64,000 nucleotides of DNA. It comes from Deltaproteobacteria bacterium (GTDB lineage: Bacteria > Myxococcota_A > Polyangia > Polyangiales > Polyangiaceae). Location: NCBI GenBank assembly GCA_016218915.1, contig JACRCQ010000007.1, positions 1-64,000 on the forward strand, read 5' to 3'. The notes beneath the pieces were generated by a model that saw only the letters and a program-made list of their open reading frames with translations, did no database searches and had not been told where the DNA came from. Shown here piece after piece: positions 42,435-50,901 of the stretch (within the stretch, counting starts at the first letter, position 1; each line of letters opens with the position of its first letter). The position numbers and the translations under genes were made by a program.

Positions 42435-42615
42435 GATCGCTTCGTCATCCCACTCCAGGGTAGCCTCGCGTGCCTTCGCCGTCCGGGCGCGGTCCCCGGG
42501 CTGCGAGCCGCGCCCTTCCCTGGCAAGAATCGTGGTTTCATATGGGTGATCCTGACCCCTCCTGGAGGCTCATCGCCCTCACGCGCACGCGCTGGGGGCC
42601 GCCCTCGACCGACGA

Positions 42616-44358
42616 TCACTTCTCGGCTCTCCAGATGGATCCGTCATACGTGACAATGCCCATCGATTCGTGAGCGAATCCTGCGGACCAGAACACGGCG
42701 TCAGAGCTCACCCCGAGCCCGGTCAGGCCGTTCACGTCAGAGGCAAGCTTGACGAGCCCGCCTCCGGACAGACCCATACGGTTGACGACTCTCGTGATGT
42801 TGTTGTACCAGAAGACAGCGGCAGGCCCAAGAGCGAGTGGCGACTCCAAACCCTCGAACTGTACGAGAGTCATCGGGGACTCTCCGGACAGCCCGATCTT
42901 CTGAATACCACCCAGTGCGGTCCAGTACAAAGCGTCGGCACTCACCGCAATGGCAGATCCCTGGAGCTGATTCGTCGCAAGCGTGACTGCCGTGCCACCA
43001 GCGAGCGCGACCTTCATCACTGTGCCGTCCGTTGCCCAGTAGACGTAGCTCCCATCCACTGCGATGCCTCGCGCCTCCTTCTGATTGCTCGCGATCGTCT
43101 CCGGCGTTCCGCCGTCCAGCCCGACCTTCATGACCCTGTCGTCCAGCGTCCAGTACACTGCGTCCGCGTCCACTGCGATGCCGTTGGCCCGGCTCCCGGT
43201 GTCGGCCAGCACCACAGGAACCTCCCCGGACTTTCCGACCTTCAAGATGGTGCCGTACTCGTCGCAGATGTAGATCGCATTCGCATCCAACGCGAGTGGG
43301 CGGGCGTGGGGGACCGACGTGTCCTGCTTGGGCCCGAGCGGGACAGCGGGGCCTCCTGCGAGCCCGCGCTTCCAGACCGCACCAGCAGGCTGCGCAGCGC
43401 CACAGCGGTAGTGCGTCCAATACACTGCACTGGAGTCCACCGCGACAACGCCGGGCCAGCAGGAGTCAGAGCTGGCAAAGGTGGTTGGCGCGCAGACCCC
43501 AAATTGGCACAAACCACTGCGGCACGCGCGACCACACGCTCCGCAATTCAGCGGGTCGAACTGCTTGACGACACACTTTCCCGAGCAGATGGCCGTGGCG
43601 CATGGCGTGCAGACAGCTCCCACGCACGTGTCGCCAGACGTGCAGGCATTGCCACAGGCGCCGCATTTCGCGGAATCGTTGGCGAGGTCGCTGCACTTGC
43701 CCGCGCAAAGGCTCAGCGCACAGGTGCACGCGCCTCCCACGCACGATTCGCTCGCCGCGCAGGCCTTGCCGCATGCACCGCAGTTAAGGACGTCACTCCC
43801 CAGGTCCACGCAGCGATCGTCACAGAGTGCCTGACCTGCGGGGCACGAGCAGGCAGCGCCCACGCACGTCGCTTCGACAGGGCACCAGGCACCGCACCCT
43901 CCGCAATGGTCCAGGCTGGTGGCAGTATCGACGCACGTTCCCATGCAACAGGAACGGGAGGCTGGGCACACATTGCCGCAGGTCCCACAGTTGCTTGTGT
44001 CAGACCCCGTATGCACGCATACATTCCCGCAGATGGTAAGATGACACTTCGCGCATGCGCCCGCATTGCAGGGTTCCCAGGGGTTGCACGCTGCACCGCA
44101 TGCGCCGCAGTTCTGCGGATCGATCGAGGTGTCAACGCAGCTCCCTTGGCACGCCGTTCGACCTGCAGGGCAGCCTCCGCCGTCTGCCGTGTCATCAACC
44201 TCCCCATTGGCGTCCACGCCTGACTCGCCCCCGTCCTGGCCCGTGCCGCCCGGCATCCCCGCGTCCTGCTCGACGTCCAGGAAGCTTCTGCCACCGCAAG
44301 AAGGCGTAGCGATCACCCAAGCGAGAGCCATGGGGACGATCGATGCGCGAGCTCTCAT
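42616..44358 (-). CDS. Lipoprotein with Cys-rich repeats and a beta-propeller
   Basis: A 580-aa secreted lipoprotein. The signal ends in the lipobox TPSCGG. An acidic Gly/Asp linker follows. Residues ~62-275 hold about six repeats of the CxxxCVDxxxDxxNCGACGxxC type found in myxobacterial proteins. The C-terminal ~300 residues contain five or six blades with the pattern AVDADAVYWTLDDRVMKVGLDGG, a YWTD/NHL-like propeller. The combination suggests a cell-surface binding protein. The same two-part plan, with one Cys repeat, is seen at 46288. Confidence 0.8.
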   Translation of the reverse strand: MRARASIVPMALAWVIATPSCGGRSFLDVEQDAGMPGGTGQDGGESGVDANGEVDDTADGGGCPAGRTACQGSCVDTSIDPQNCGACGAACNPWEPCNAGACAKCHLTICGNVCVHTGSDTSNCGTCGNVCPASRSCCMGTCVDTATSLDHCGGCGAWCPVEATCVGAACSCPAGQALCDDRCVDLGSDVLNCGACGKACAASESCVGGACTCALSLCAGKCSDLANDSAKCGACGNACTSGDTCVGAVCTPCATAICSGKCVVKQFDPLNCGACGRACRSGLCQFGVCAPTTFASSDSCWPGVVAVDSSAVYWTHYRCGAAQPAGAVWKRGLAGGPAVPLGPKQDTSVPHARPLALDANAIYICDEYGTILKVGKSGEVPVVLADTGSRANGIAVDADAVYWTLDDRVMKVGLDGGTPETIASNQKEARGIAVDGSYVYWATDGTVMKVALAGGTAVTLATNQLQGSAIAVSADALYWTALGGIQKIGLSGESPMTLVQFEGLESPLALGPAAVFWYNNITRVVNRMGLSGGGLVKLASDVNGLTGLGVSSDAVFWSAGFAHESMGIVTYDGSIWRAEK

Positions 44359-44400
44359 GATTCCGACGCTTCCAGAGATTGCTTAACAGCCGCGAGCCTG

Positions 44401-44883
44401 ATGATAGTGCGTCGCGCGATGGAAGCGCAACAGGCAGAGACTCGCACGAGGCCGGAGCGCCGAGACGCGACGGTCACCCACTTGGCTTCCGCGGCTGTCC
44501 TTCAGACCGCTCGCGCCATGCCCTCAGCGGCGTGCCACGAAGCAGTGCGCGAAAGGGGAGGGCACGGGAGACGCGACGTAGGATACGAAAGTCTGATCTC
44601 CTGTAGCGGGTGTGGGACAGGAAACGTGGGACGGGTCTTCTCTGCATCAAGACGCACGGCGGGGACGGGTATCACAGGGAGTCCAACCTGGACCCAGGCG
44701 GCAAGCAGCATCTTCGGCAAGATTCAGGGCAAGGTGCTGGTGAACGGCCACGAGCAAGGCATCATCTCTTGGGGCGATGAGAGCATCGAGACGGCTCCGG
44801 CGTCCGACTTCAACCCGGACGTCACGCTCGAGTGGGATCAGGTGATCCCGAAGTCTCCGCCCGACGCCAATTCTGCTCGCTGA
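44401..44883 (+). CDS. Possible gene fragment, hypothetical
   Basis: No family recognised. The last ~60 codons (from about 44710: GKIQGKVLVNGHEQGIISWG to the end) have strong third-position G+C bias and look coding, while the first ~75 residues are Arg/Ala-rich and look like read-through. No start with a ribosome site was found. It may be the 3' remnant of a longer gene, or a small gene starting near 44620. It lies in the otherwise empty stretch 44359-44945. Confidence 0.35.
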   Translation: MIVRRAMEAQQAETRTRPERRDATVTHLASAAVLQTARAMPSAACHEAVRERGGHGRRDVGYESLISCSGCGTGNVGRVFSASRRTAGTGITGSPTWTQAASSIFGKIQGKVLVNGHEQGIISWGDESIETAPASDFNPDVTLEWDQVIPKSPPDANSAR

Positions 44884-44945
44884 TGCCGTGGTGGACGGGT
44901 CGTGCGCCAGAGCCTGGCCCTCGCGCCCGGCGAGGCTGTCGCTCC

Positions 44946-45395
44946 TCAGCCGTAGGGATACATCCCCTTCTTCACCCCTTCGAGCTTGGCGAGCAGTGCA
45001 TCGTGCTTCTCCTCGTCGAGGAGCAAGTACTCCAGCAGGTACTGCTGCACGACCAGTCCCCGCCCTTTGAGCAACCCGAGCGCCTCGCGCACCCGGGCTA
45101 CCATGTCCTGCTCGGACTTGATGTGGTTCTCGATCGCCGGCCAGACCTTGGCCAGATCATCGGGGGACAACGAGATCGCCGACTTCTCGAACGAATCGAT
45201 GATCAGCTGTTGAATCGCAGCGTGTCGCTGCGAGTCAGAGCGGATGATCTCAGCGACGTTCTTGATCACGGGATTCTCCGTGGAGCTCGCGAGCTTCTCG
45301 CCAAACTGTACCGCCGCTCCTTCGGTTCGCTGCCACTGCTTCAGGTCTTCGGTCAGCTTCGCCTGCAGCTCCTTCATGACGATCTTGTCCATCAT
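44946..45395 (-). CDS. Ferritin-like four-helix protein
   Basis: A 149-aa soluble, all-helical protein. ATG 45395 follows AAGGAG; the ORF-track start at 45806 is far too early. Four long helices can be read. Possible metal ligands are the Glu of TEGAAVQFGEKL, the RSDSQRH pattern of the second helix, a Glu in the third, and LLDEEKHDAL in the fourth, which fits the ExxH motif of rubrerythrin/ferritin-like proteins. The full set of six ligands is not certain, so it may not bind iron. Nothing in the context indicates the role. Confidence 0.6.
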   Translation of the reverse strand: MMDKIVMKELQAKLTEDLKQWQRTEGAAVQFGEKLASSTENPVIKNVAEIIRSDSQRHAAIQQLIIDSFEKSAISLSPDDLAKVWPAIENHIKSEQDMVARVREALGLLKGRGLVVQQYLLEYLLLDEEKHDALLAKLEGVKKGMYPYG

Positions 45396-45516
45396 CCACA
45401 CTCCTTCTTGCCGCCTGCGGAGCAGGTGCCGGCGTTTCGTCCCACAACCCCCAGCAGCCTGCAGCGGCCGCGTGGGTCGATTGCTTCGATTGTCGAACGA
45501 CATGTTGCGTTGCGAA

Positions 45517-46203
45517 CTAAATCTCGGGTGGAGCCCCGCCCCCCCAACGCAAGCGCTCGACAGCCTCTGCGGCAAGCTGCGCCACGGTCGTCGGGCGCAT
45601 CCGTCCCTCTGCGTAGATGTCGAGCGGCGCGACGTCAGAACACAGCGCAGCCACCGCGTCCATCGTGTCGCGTGCGCGCAGGATGCCGAGCACGCGCGCG
45701 GCCAGCCCTCGCGTCGCGGCGTCTGGATCCGCCAGCCGAGCGATGACCCCAGGCACTGCAGGTTGCACGGCCTCCGGGCGATTCTCTCCAACGCGCCCGA
45801 TGGCAAAGAGCAGCCCGCGCACCATCAGCCTGTTGTCGAGCTCCACCTCAGCATCCCCCAGCCACGATGCCAGCAGCGGACCATGGTCGTCCGAGAGCTG
45901 CCTGTCCTGGCGCACCACCTCGCCGATGGCCTGCGGCACGCCCCACCCTGTGGTCCCCGACTCGTCGTTCAGCGCCCACACGAGGCGTTGCAGCACACGT
46001 TCGACACGGGGTCGCTGCGATGGCAGCCAGTGACCTGCGGCGCGTCCCAGGGCGTCCGCCGCGCCCCACCGGATCGACGCCTCCGGATGGTAGAGGCCGC
46101 GCACCAGCGAGGCAACGACGCCAGAGTCCGTTGCAGCCAGCTCGCCCAGTGCCTCCACATTCCCGTTGCGCAGATGCTCGGCAACGATCTGTCGGTTGCC
46201 CAT
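45517..46203 (-). CDS. HEAT-repeat protein
   Basis: A 228-aa soluble protein of repeated helix pairs: VASLVRGLYHPEASIRWGAADALG, LVWALNDESGTTGWGVPQAIG, VRGLLFAIGRVGENRPE and VIARLADPDAATRGLAARVLG are typical HEAT or PBS-lyase-like units. The layout resembles the small DVU0298-type HEAT proteins of deltaproteobacteria, which lack catalytic residues. ATG 46203 has AGGA upstream; the ORF-track start runs into the divergent lipoprotein gene. It presumably acts as a binding scaffold. Confidence 0.75.
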   Translation of the reverse strand: MGNRQIVAEHLRNGNVEALGELAATDSGVVASLVRGLYHPEASIRWGAADALGRAAGHWLPSQRPRVERVLQRLVWALNDESGTTGWGVPQAIGEVVRQDRQLSDDHGPLLASWLGDAEVELDNRLMVRGLLFAIGRVGENRPEAVQPAVPGVIARLADPDAATRGLAARVLGILRARDTMDAVAALCSDVAPLDIYAEGRMRPTTVAQLAAEAVERLRWGGGAPPEI

Positions 46204-46287
46204 GGGTTGGGATCCTACCATGTCGTCGCTGGCGAGCGCCGAACGGTCGTGGTTGTCCCAGCGGGGCAGGTCGGATACATCCTGATC

Positions 46288-47556
46288 ATGCGCCGAGAAT
46301 TCCTGGCAGCCACGCCGCTCGTGCTGACACTCTGGCTCGGGTGCAACTCGCTGCTCGGCATCAATGACCCGGAGCGCGCGGACAGCGGTGCTGCCGGCAC
46401 AGCGGGCGTCGGTGGCAGCGCAGGCGCTGCAGGCGCAGCAGGCGCCGACGCAGGCATGGGCGGCACGTCGTCCGGTGGCGCGGCCGGAACCGCTGGCACC
46501 AGTGGCAGCGGCGGGGCAGCGGGAAGCGCCGGCGCATGGGGCGACAGCGGAGCTCCTTGCACGGACACCGCGACAGACGCCAAGAACTGCGGTTGGTGCG
46601 GCCACGATTGCGGCGCCTTCAAGTGCACCAACGGCGAGTGCAAAGCCGAGGAGGTCAGCGGGATCGACGCTTTCGGCTCGTCGATGGTGGCTGACGACGC
46701 GTCGCTGTTCATCACCGGCGGCTCGGAGCACCAGTTCGAGCGGGTCGCAAAGGCCGGAGGCAAGCTCGACAAGTGGCCGAGCGCCGATGAGCTCTACGAT
46801 CTCGCGATCTACAACGGCTTCGTCTACTTCAGCCAGTACACCACGCCTGTCATCTACCGTGCTGCCACCACGGGCGTCCTGGCACCCACCGCATTCATCA
46901 CCCCACCCAACGACGCCGAAGGGCTGGCTGCGGACGACAGCGGCTTGTACTGGCACGACGGCACGACCAAGGTGATGCATCGATCGGCGCTCGACGGCTC
47001 CAGCACCACGGACTTCGTCACTGGGATCTACAACGTCTGGTATGCGCGGCTCGATGCGACGGACCTGTACATGGGTTCGATCAACGACGCGATCTATCGC
47101 GTTGCCAAGAACGCCACGCTGCCTGTGGACGGCTCTACGCTCTCTCCATTCTACAACATCCTGGGCAACGGCCCGGCCGCCATGACCCTGGATCAGGACG
47201 CGGTGTACTTCTCGTCCGGCGATCCGTCAGGAACGTTCCCGCTCTCCAAGAGCGAGCTGCTGCGTGTCACCAAGACCGGCGCCCAGCTGAGCCACCTCGC
47301 CGTGGCGCCCACGCTGATCCTCGGGATCGCCGTCTCCGATGGATACGCGTACTGGGTCGAGGAAGGCACGATGCAGCAGGACTACACCGACGGGGCGGTG
47401 CGACGCATCAAGATCGGCGACGCTGCGGCCAGCGTCGAGACCTATGCCACGGCTCAATCTCACCCGACCCAGATCGTGGTCGATGCCACGCACGTCTACT
47501 GGATGAACATCGGGTGGACCAGCATCGCCGGCAGCGTCATGCGCGTGCCGAAGTGA
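46288..47556 (+). CDS. Lipoprotein with Ala/Gly linker and beta-propeller-like repeats
   Basis: A 422-aa secreted lipoprotein. The signal ends in the lipobox LWLGCN. An Ala/Gly/Ser linker of ~65 residues is followed by one Cys-rich unit (TDAKNCGWCGHDCGAFKCTNGEC). Then come about five propeller-like blades with YDLAIYNGFVYFSQY, GLAADDSGLYWHDG, ARLDATDLYMGSIN, MTLDQDAVYFSSG and IVVDATHVYWMNIG. It is a shorter relative of the 42616 protein. The ORF track starts over 1 kb upstream in antisense territory; ATG 46288 is the first start with a signal peptide. Confidence 0.75.
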   Translation: MRREFLAATPLVLTLWLGCNSLLGINDPERADSGAAGTAGVGGSAGAAGAAGADAGMGGTSSGGAAGTAGTSGSGGAAGSAGAWGDSGAPCTDTATDAKNCGWCGHDCGAFKCTNGECKAEEVSGIDAFGSSMVADDASLFITGGSEHQFERVAKAGGKLDKWPSADELYDLAIYNGFVYFSQYTTPVIYRAATTGVLAPTAFITPPNDAEGLAADDSGLYWHDGTTKVMHRSALDGSSTTDFVTGIYNVWYARLDATDLYMGSINDAIYRVAKNATLPVDGSTLSPFYNILGNGPAAMTLDQDAVYFSSGDPSGTFPLSKSELLRVTKTGAQLSHLAVAPTLILGIAVSDGYAYWVEEGTMQQDYTDGAVRRIKIGDAAASVETYATAQSHPTQIVVDATHVYWMNIGWTSIAGSVMRVPK

Positions 47557-47580
47557 CCCGTCGCGTGCTATGCCATCCCG

Positions 47581-47817
47581 GTGAGCTCCGTTCGCGTACA
47601 CTTCCACGGCCCCATCGATCGACGCGGTCATCCTCAGGACCACGACGTTGCGATCGAGCCGGGCGCCACCATCGATCAGCTTCTCACCACGCTTGGCTAC
47701 CCTGAGACCCAGCGCAAGGTCATCATGGCCACGGTCGCCGGCGAGCAGCGCAAGCGCAGCTACGTCATCTCCGACGGCGATGTGGTCGAAATCTTCGTGG
47801 TGGCGAGCGGCGGCTGA
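47581..47817 (+). CDS. ThiS/MoaD-like ubiquitin-fold sulfur carrier
   Basis: A 78-aa protein starting at GTG 47581. The sequence VRVHFHGPIDRRG, ATIDQLLTTLGY, MATVAGEQRKRSYVISDGDVVEIFVVASGG fits the beta-grasp fold of ThiS and MoaD and ends in the Gly-Gly needed for adenylation and thiocarboxylate formation. These carriers donate sulfur in thiamine, molybdopterin, cysteine or tRNA thiolation. No ThiF/MoeB-type E1 or partner enzyme is nearby, so the pathway cannot be named, although the molybdenum enzyme at 56633 shows that the cell uses molybdopterin. There is no clear ribosome site; it is 24 nt after the lipoprotein stop and may be co-transcribed. Confidence 0.75.
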   Translation: MSSVRVHFHGPIDRRGHPQDHDVAIEPGATIDQLLTTLGYPETQRKVIMATVAGEQRKRSYVISDGDVVEIFVVASGG

Positions 47818-47829
47818 CGAGCGCCCGAG

Positions 47830-48315
47830 TCAGGTCCACCGTCGCCAGCGTCGCGCGCTGTAGAAGGGGTCGCTCTGGGCAAGCTTCCGACGAAGCCGCT
47901 GGCTGCGCCCTGTGATGAGCCCGACCATGAAGTTGGTCACATCAAAGAGCGAGGCGAGCTTGTCCGCGATCACCAGGACCCATCCTTCGCGGCTGGTAGG
48001 CGCAGGGCCGACCGGGAACATGTGTGGGACAATTGCCCGGCACACTGGCTCAGGCTCTCCCATTTGCGCTGCGACCCGCGCAGCGATGTGCCCGTGATTC
48101 GACCACGTGCCGAGCCTCGAGTCGATGTCATGCAACAGTGCCGCCCTCGCACATATCCCGCGGTCGGCTCCAAACACCGGAGCGAGCCGGTACGAGATCC
48201 GTGCAGAGCGCAACAGATGCTCTTGTTTCGACACGTTGTGATGCATCAGGTGCCGGGTTTCAGCCACCTTGGGGTGGGCAACCAGGTCACGGATGTAGGA
48301 CTCGCAGCTCTTCAT
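47830..48315 (-). CDS. HD-domain phosphohydrolase-like protein
   Basis: A 161-aa soluble protein. The metal-binding HD motif is ARAALLHDIDSRLG, preceded by a histidine-containing helix (ETRHLMHHNVSKQEHLLRSARIS) and followed by HGHIAARVAAQM and VIADKLASLFDV, which match the order H...HD...H...D of the HD superfamily. Such proteins cleave phosphate esters of nucleotides or act as regulators. ATG 48315 is the likely start; the ORF-track start at 48480 lies in sequence without codon bias. It is convergent with the ThiS-like gene (12-bp gap). Confidence 0.72.
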   Translation of the reverse strand: MKSCESYIRDLVAHPKVAETRHLMHHNVSKQEHLLRSARISYRLAPVFGADRGICARAALLHDIDSRLGTWSNHGHIAARVAAQMGEPEPVCRAIVPHMFPVGPAPTSREGWVLVIADKLASLFDVTNFMVGLITGRSQRLRRKLAQSDPFYSARRWRRWT

Positions 48316-48642
48316 CGGTTGTGCATCAGGGACAAGGAGTCGTAGCCCGCCTCGGTCGGTGCGCTGGGCATGCATCTCCCGTGCGCATCGTGAGCTCAGG
48401 ACGATTTGCGCATCGTCCCACGGATCTCTCCCGCCACCCTGCGCCCCGTTGACGCTCCAACAAGAGCGTTTCGAATGCACCCGCCGCGACGCGTCTGCTC
48501 TGGCTGCGCCCTGCGTTGCGTCTTCTTCCCTCCAAGATCGGCTCCGCGCCTTGCAATGCTGCGAGGGACCTTTCAGGAGTGAAAGGTAGGCGTCGCGTGT
48601 GGTCGGAATCGGCTATGCTCCGTGGGATCAGGAGGGCTCACC
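48316..48642. other. 327-bp divergent intergenic region
   Basis: It separates the HD gene and the beta-helix lipoprotein gene. A small perfect hairpin, cctttca-ggag-tgaaagg, is at 48569-48586, about 55 bp before the lipoprotein start. No gene or clear promoter was seen. Confidence 0.45.
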
Positions 48643-49830
48643 ATGCTCCACTTGCTGCGTCGCCGTTCGCCCACTTCCTTCGACCCGTTCCTTGGCACCC
48701 GCGGCTCTGCGCAGAACCTCGCACCCCTCGCCGCTCTCGCTGCAATTGCAGCAGCTTGCTGCGCTCTCGGCTGCTCGAGCTCCGACTCCGATGCCGGAGG
48801 TGTGAATGTGCCGAACCCTCTTACCAATCCCAAGGATGGGCCACCGGCTGGCAACCAGAACCCAGAAGCCACGTGCACCATCCCTGCTGAGGCGGGCCTC
48901 GCTGACGTCTCCCACCCCACCACGGTCGTGGGCACCGGCACTCCGGCAAGCTGCACCAGCGACGCCTTCGTCAACGCGGTCGCCGCTGGCGGTGTGATCA
49001 CGTTCAACTGCGGTCCAGTCCCGGTGACCATCACGCTCGACAAGACCGCGAAGGTCTTCAACGACAAGGGGCCGGAGATCGTCATCGACGGCGCTGGCCT
49101 GGTCACGCTCAGCGGCGCCGGGGCTCGTCGCATCCTGTACATGAACACCTGCGACGAGGCCCAGAAGTGGACCACGTCGCACTGCCAGAACCAGGATCAC
49201 CCGCGGCTGACGATCCAGAACATCACGTTCGTCGACGGCAACTCCAAGAGCGAGACCGAGTACGACGGCGGTGGCGCGATCTGGGTCCGCGGTGGACGCT
49301 TCAAGGTGATCAACTCGAGGTTCTTCAACAACGTCTGCGTGGACAACGGGCCGGACGTGGGCGGCGCCGCGATCCGCGTGTTCAGCCAGTACGAGAACCA
49401 ACCCGTGTACGTGGTGAACACCACGTTCGGAGGCAAGGACGGGTACGGAGGAACCTGCGCGAACGGTGGCGGGATCAGCAGCATCGGCGTGTCGTGGACG
49501 ATCATCAACAGCTTGTTCGCGAACAACAAGGCCATCGGCAGCGGCGGCAACCCGGCGAAGTCCGGCACACCGGGCGGCGGGAGCGGTGGCGGCATCTACA
49601 ACGACGGCAACAAGATGACGCTATCGTTGTGCGGCACGCGGATGGAGTACAACGAGGTCAATGCCTTCGGCAGCGCCATCTTCTTCGTGAGCAACGATCA
49701 CAGCGGGGACATCCGCATCGACAAGTCGGTGATCAAGAACAACAAGGGCGGGTCGTGGTACCCGAAGTACCCGCAGATCTCCGGCCACGAAGACACGCCG
49801 ATCGTGGTGACCGACTCGGTCATCGAGTAG
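48643..49830 (+). CDS. Beta-helix lipoprotein
   Basis: A 395-aa secreted lipoprotein. ATG 48643 has a near-perfect AGGAGG; it gives an Arg-rich start, a long hydrophobic stretch (LAALAAIAAACCALGC) and the lipobox ALGC. The mature protein is a right-handed parallel beta-helix: GVITFNCGPVPVTITLD, GPEIVIDGAGLVTLSG, RLTIQNITFVDGN, FKVINSRFFNNV, WTIINSLFANN and TLSLCGTRMEYNEV are successive coils as in pectate-lyase-like and choice-of-anchor proteins. No catalytic residues were identified. Confidence 0.8.
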   Translation: MLHLLRRRSPTSFDPFLGTRGSAQNLAPLAALAAIAAACCALGCSSSDSDAGGVNVPNPLTNPKDGPPAGNQNPEATCTIPAEAGLADVSHPTTVVGTGTPASCTSDAFVNAVAAGGVITFNCGPVPVTITLDKTAKVFNDKGPEIVIDGAGLVTLSGAGARRILYMNTCDEAQKWTTSHCQNQDHPRLTIQNITFVDGNSKSETEYDGGGAIWVRGGRFKVINSRFFNNVCVDNGPDVGGAAIRVFSQYENQPVYVVNTTFGGKDGYGGTCANGGGISSIGVSWTIINSLFANNKAIGSGGNPAKSGTPGGGSGGGIYNDGNKMTLSLCGTRMEYNEVNAFGSAIFFVSNDHSGDIRIDKSVIKNNKGGSWYPKYPQISGHEDTPIVVTDSVIE

Positions 49831-49857
49831 AGAACCCCGACCACCCAGCGCCGAGCG

Positions 49858-50766
49858 TCAGAGGCAAACGCGATTCTTCCCGCCGCGCTTTGCGCGGTAC
49901 AGCGCCTCGTCGGCCCGCTGGAACAGCGACGCAGAATCTTTCGCTGACTCCGGAAACGCCGCCGCTCCGATCGAAATCCCCGGATGGAGCAATACGCCGT
50001 CCTTCTCGAACCGGTTCGAGCCGATCGCAGCCAGGATCTCACCGCCCACCGCTGCCGTCTCCGCGACCCCGAGACCTGGCAACGCCGCACAGAACTCGTC
50101 GCCACCGAATCGCGTCGCAACGCCACGCCCTTCCACCAGCTTGCCGATCACGTGCCCGGCCTCGCCGATGACGTAGGCACCGAACAGATGCCCGTGCGTG
50201 TCGTTGATCGCCTTGATCCCGTCCAGGTCCATCACCAGGAGCCCGGCCTTGCCCCCGGATGCCCGCGCTGCCAGCAGCATCGCTTCCATCTCCGCGTCGA
50301 ACCTGCGTCCAACGTAGAGCCCCGACAGCTCGTCGATGTTCAGCATGCGCGCGACGCCGTCGTCGTACGCCTGCGTCAGCGCATCCTGCAGCTCGTAGCG
50401 AGCGACCACGGATCCGAACGCGATGCGATCCGTGGGTACCAGGACCCGCTCGGTCACCTTCGTGGCATTGACGAACGTCCCATTGGTGCTGCCCAGATCC
50501 ACGACAACCCATTCGTCGCCGCGCGGCTCGATGCGCGCATGGTGCCACGACACACTCGGGTCCGTGAGCGCCACCTCTGCTCCCGGATCGCGTCCCACCG
50601 TGACCGTCCCTTCGAGCTTCTGGGATTGCCCCATCTGCTTGCCGAACATGATCACCAGCACCGGCCGTCGCGTCGCCTTGAGGGACTCTGCGAGCCGCGC
50701 ACCGATGCTCGTCTTGTCCTCGAGCGGAACCGTCTTGAGAGGAGCGTGCTTGTCCGACGTGCCCAC
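49858..50766 (-). CDS. FHA-GGDEF diguanylate cyclase
   Basis: A 302-aa cytoplasmic protein. An FHA phosphothreonine-binding domain (residues ~40-125; VTVGRDPGAEVALTDPSVSWHHARI, LGSTNGTFVN) precedes a GGDEF domain (~140-300) with RFGGDEF as active site, so it should make cyclic-di-GMP. The RxxD inhibition site five residues before GGDEF is absent (RGVATRF there), unlike the REC-GGDEF protein at 4826. The FHA domain suggests control by Ser/Thr kinases such as the one at 21056, and the N-terminus has Thr/Ser-rich TVPLEDKTS that could itself be a target. GTG 50766 follows AGGG. Confidence 0.9.
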   Translation of the reverse strand: MGTSDKHAPLKTVPLEDKTSIGARLAESLKATRRPVLVIMFGKQMGQSQKLEGTVTVGRDPGAEVALTDPSVSWHHARIEPRGDEWVVVDLGSTNGTFVNATKVTERVLVPTDRIAFGSVVARYELQDALTQAYDDGVARMLNIDELSGLYVGRRFDAEMEAMLLAARASGGKAGLLVMDLDGIKAINDTHGHLFGAYVIGEAGHVIGKLVEGRGVATRFGGDEFCAALPGLGVAETAAVGGEILAAIGSNRFEKDGVLLHPGISIGAAAFPESAKDSASLFQRADEALYRAKRGGKNRVCL

Positions 50767-50901
50767 AAAGGGACCCTAGCACGAACCGACGCCGTTTTCT
50801 GCACCGCGTTCAATCCAGTGCGCCAGGCCGACCTTCGACGCTACGCGGCAGTCGTCAGCGCTTTACCTGTCCGAACGTCCGTGTTTCCATTCGCCGGTCG
50901 C

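Noticed and set aside
42670-44223. 517-aa plus-strand ORF opposite the Cys-rich propeller lipoprotein
   Set aside because: The opposite strand has a signal peptide, lipobox and regular repeats; this frame is a mirror of them.
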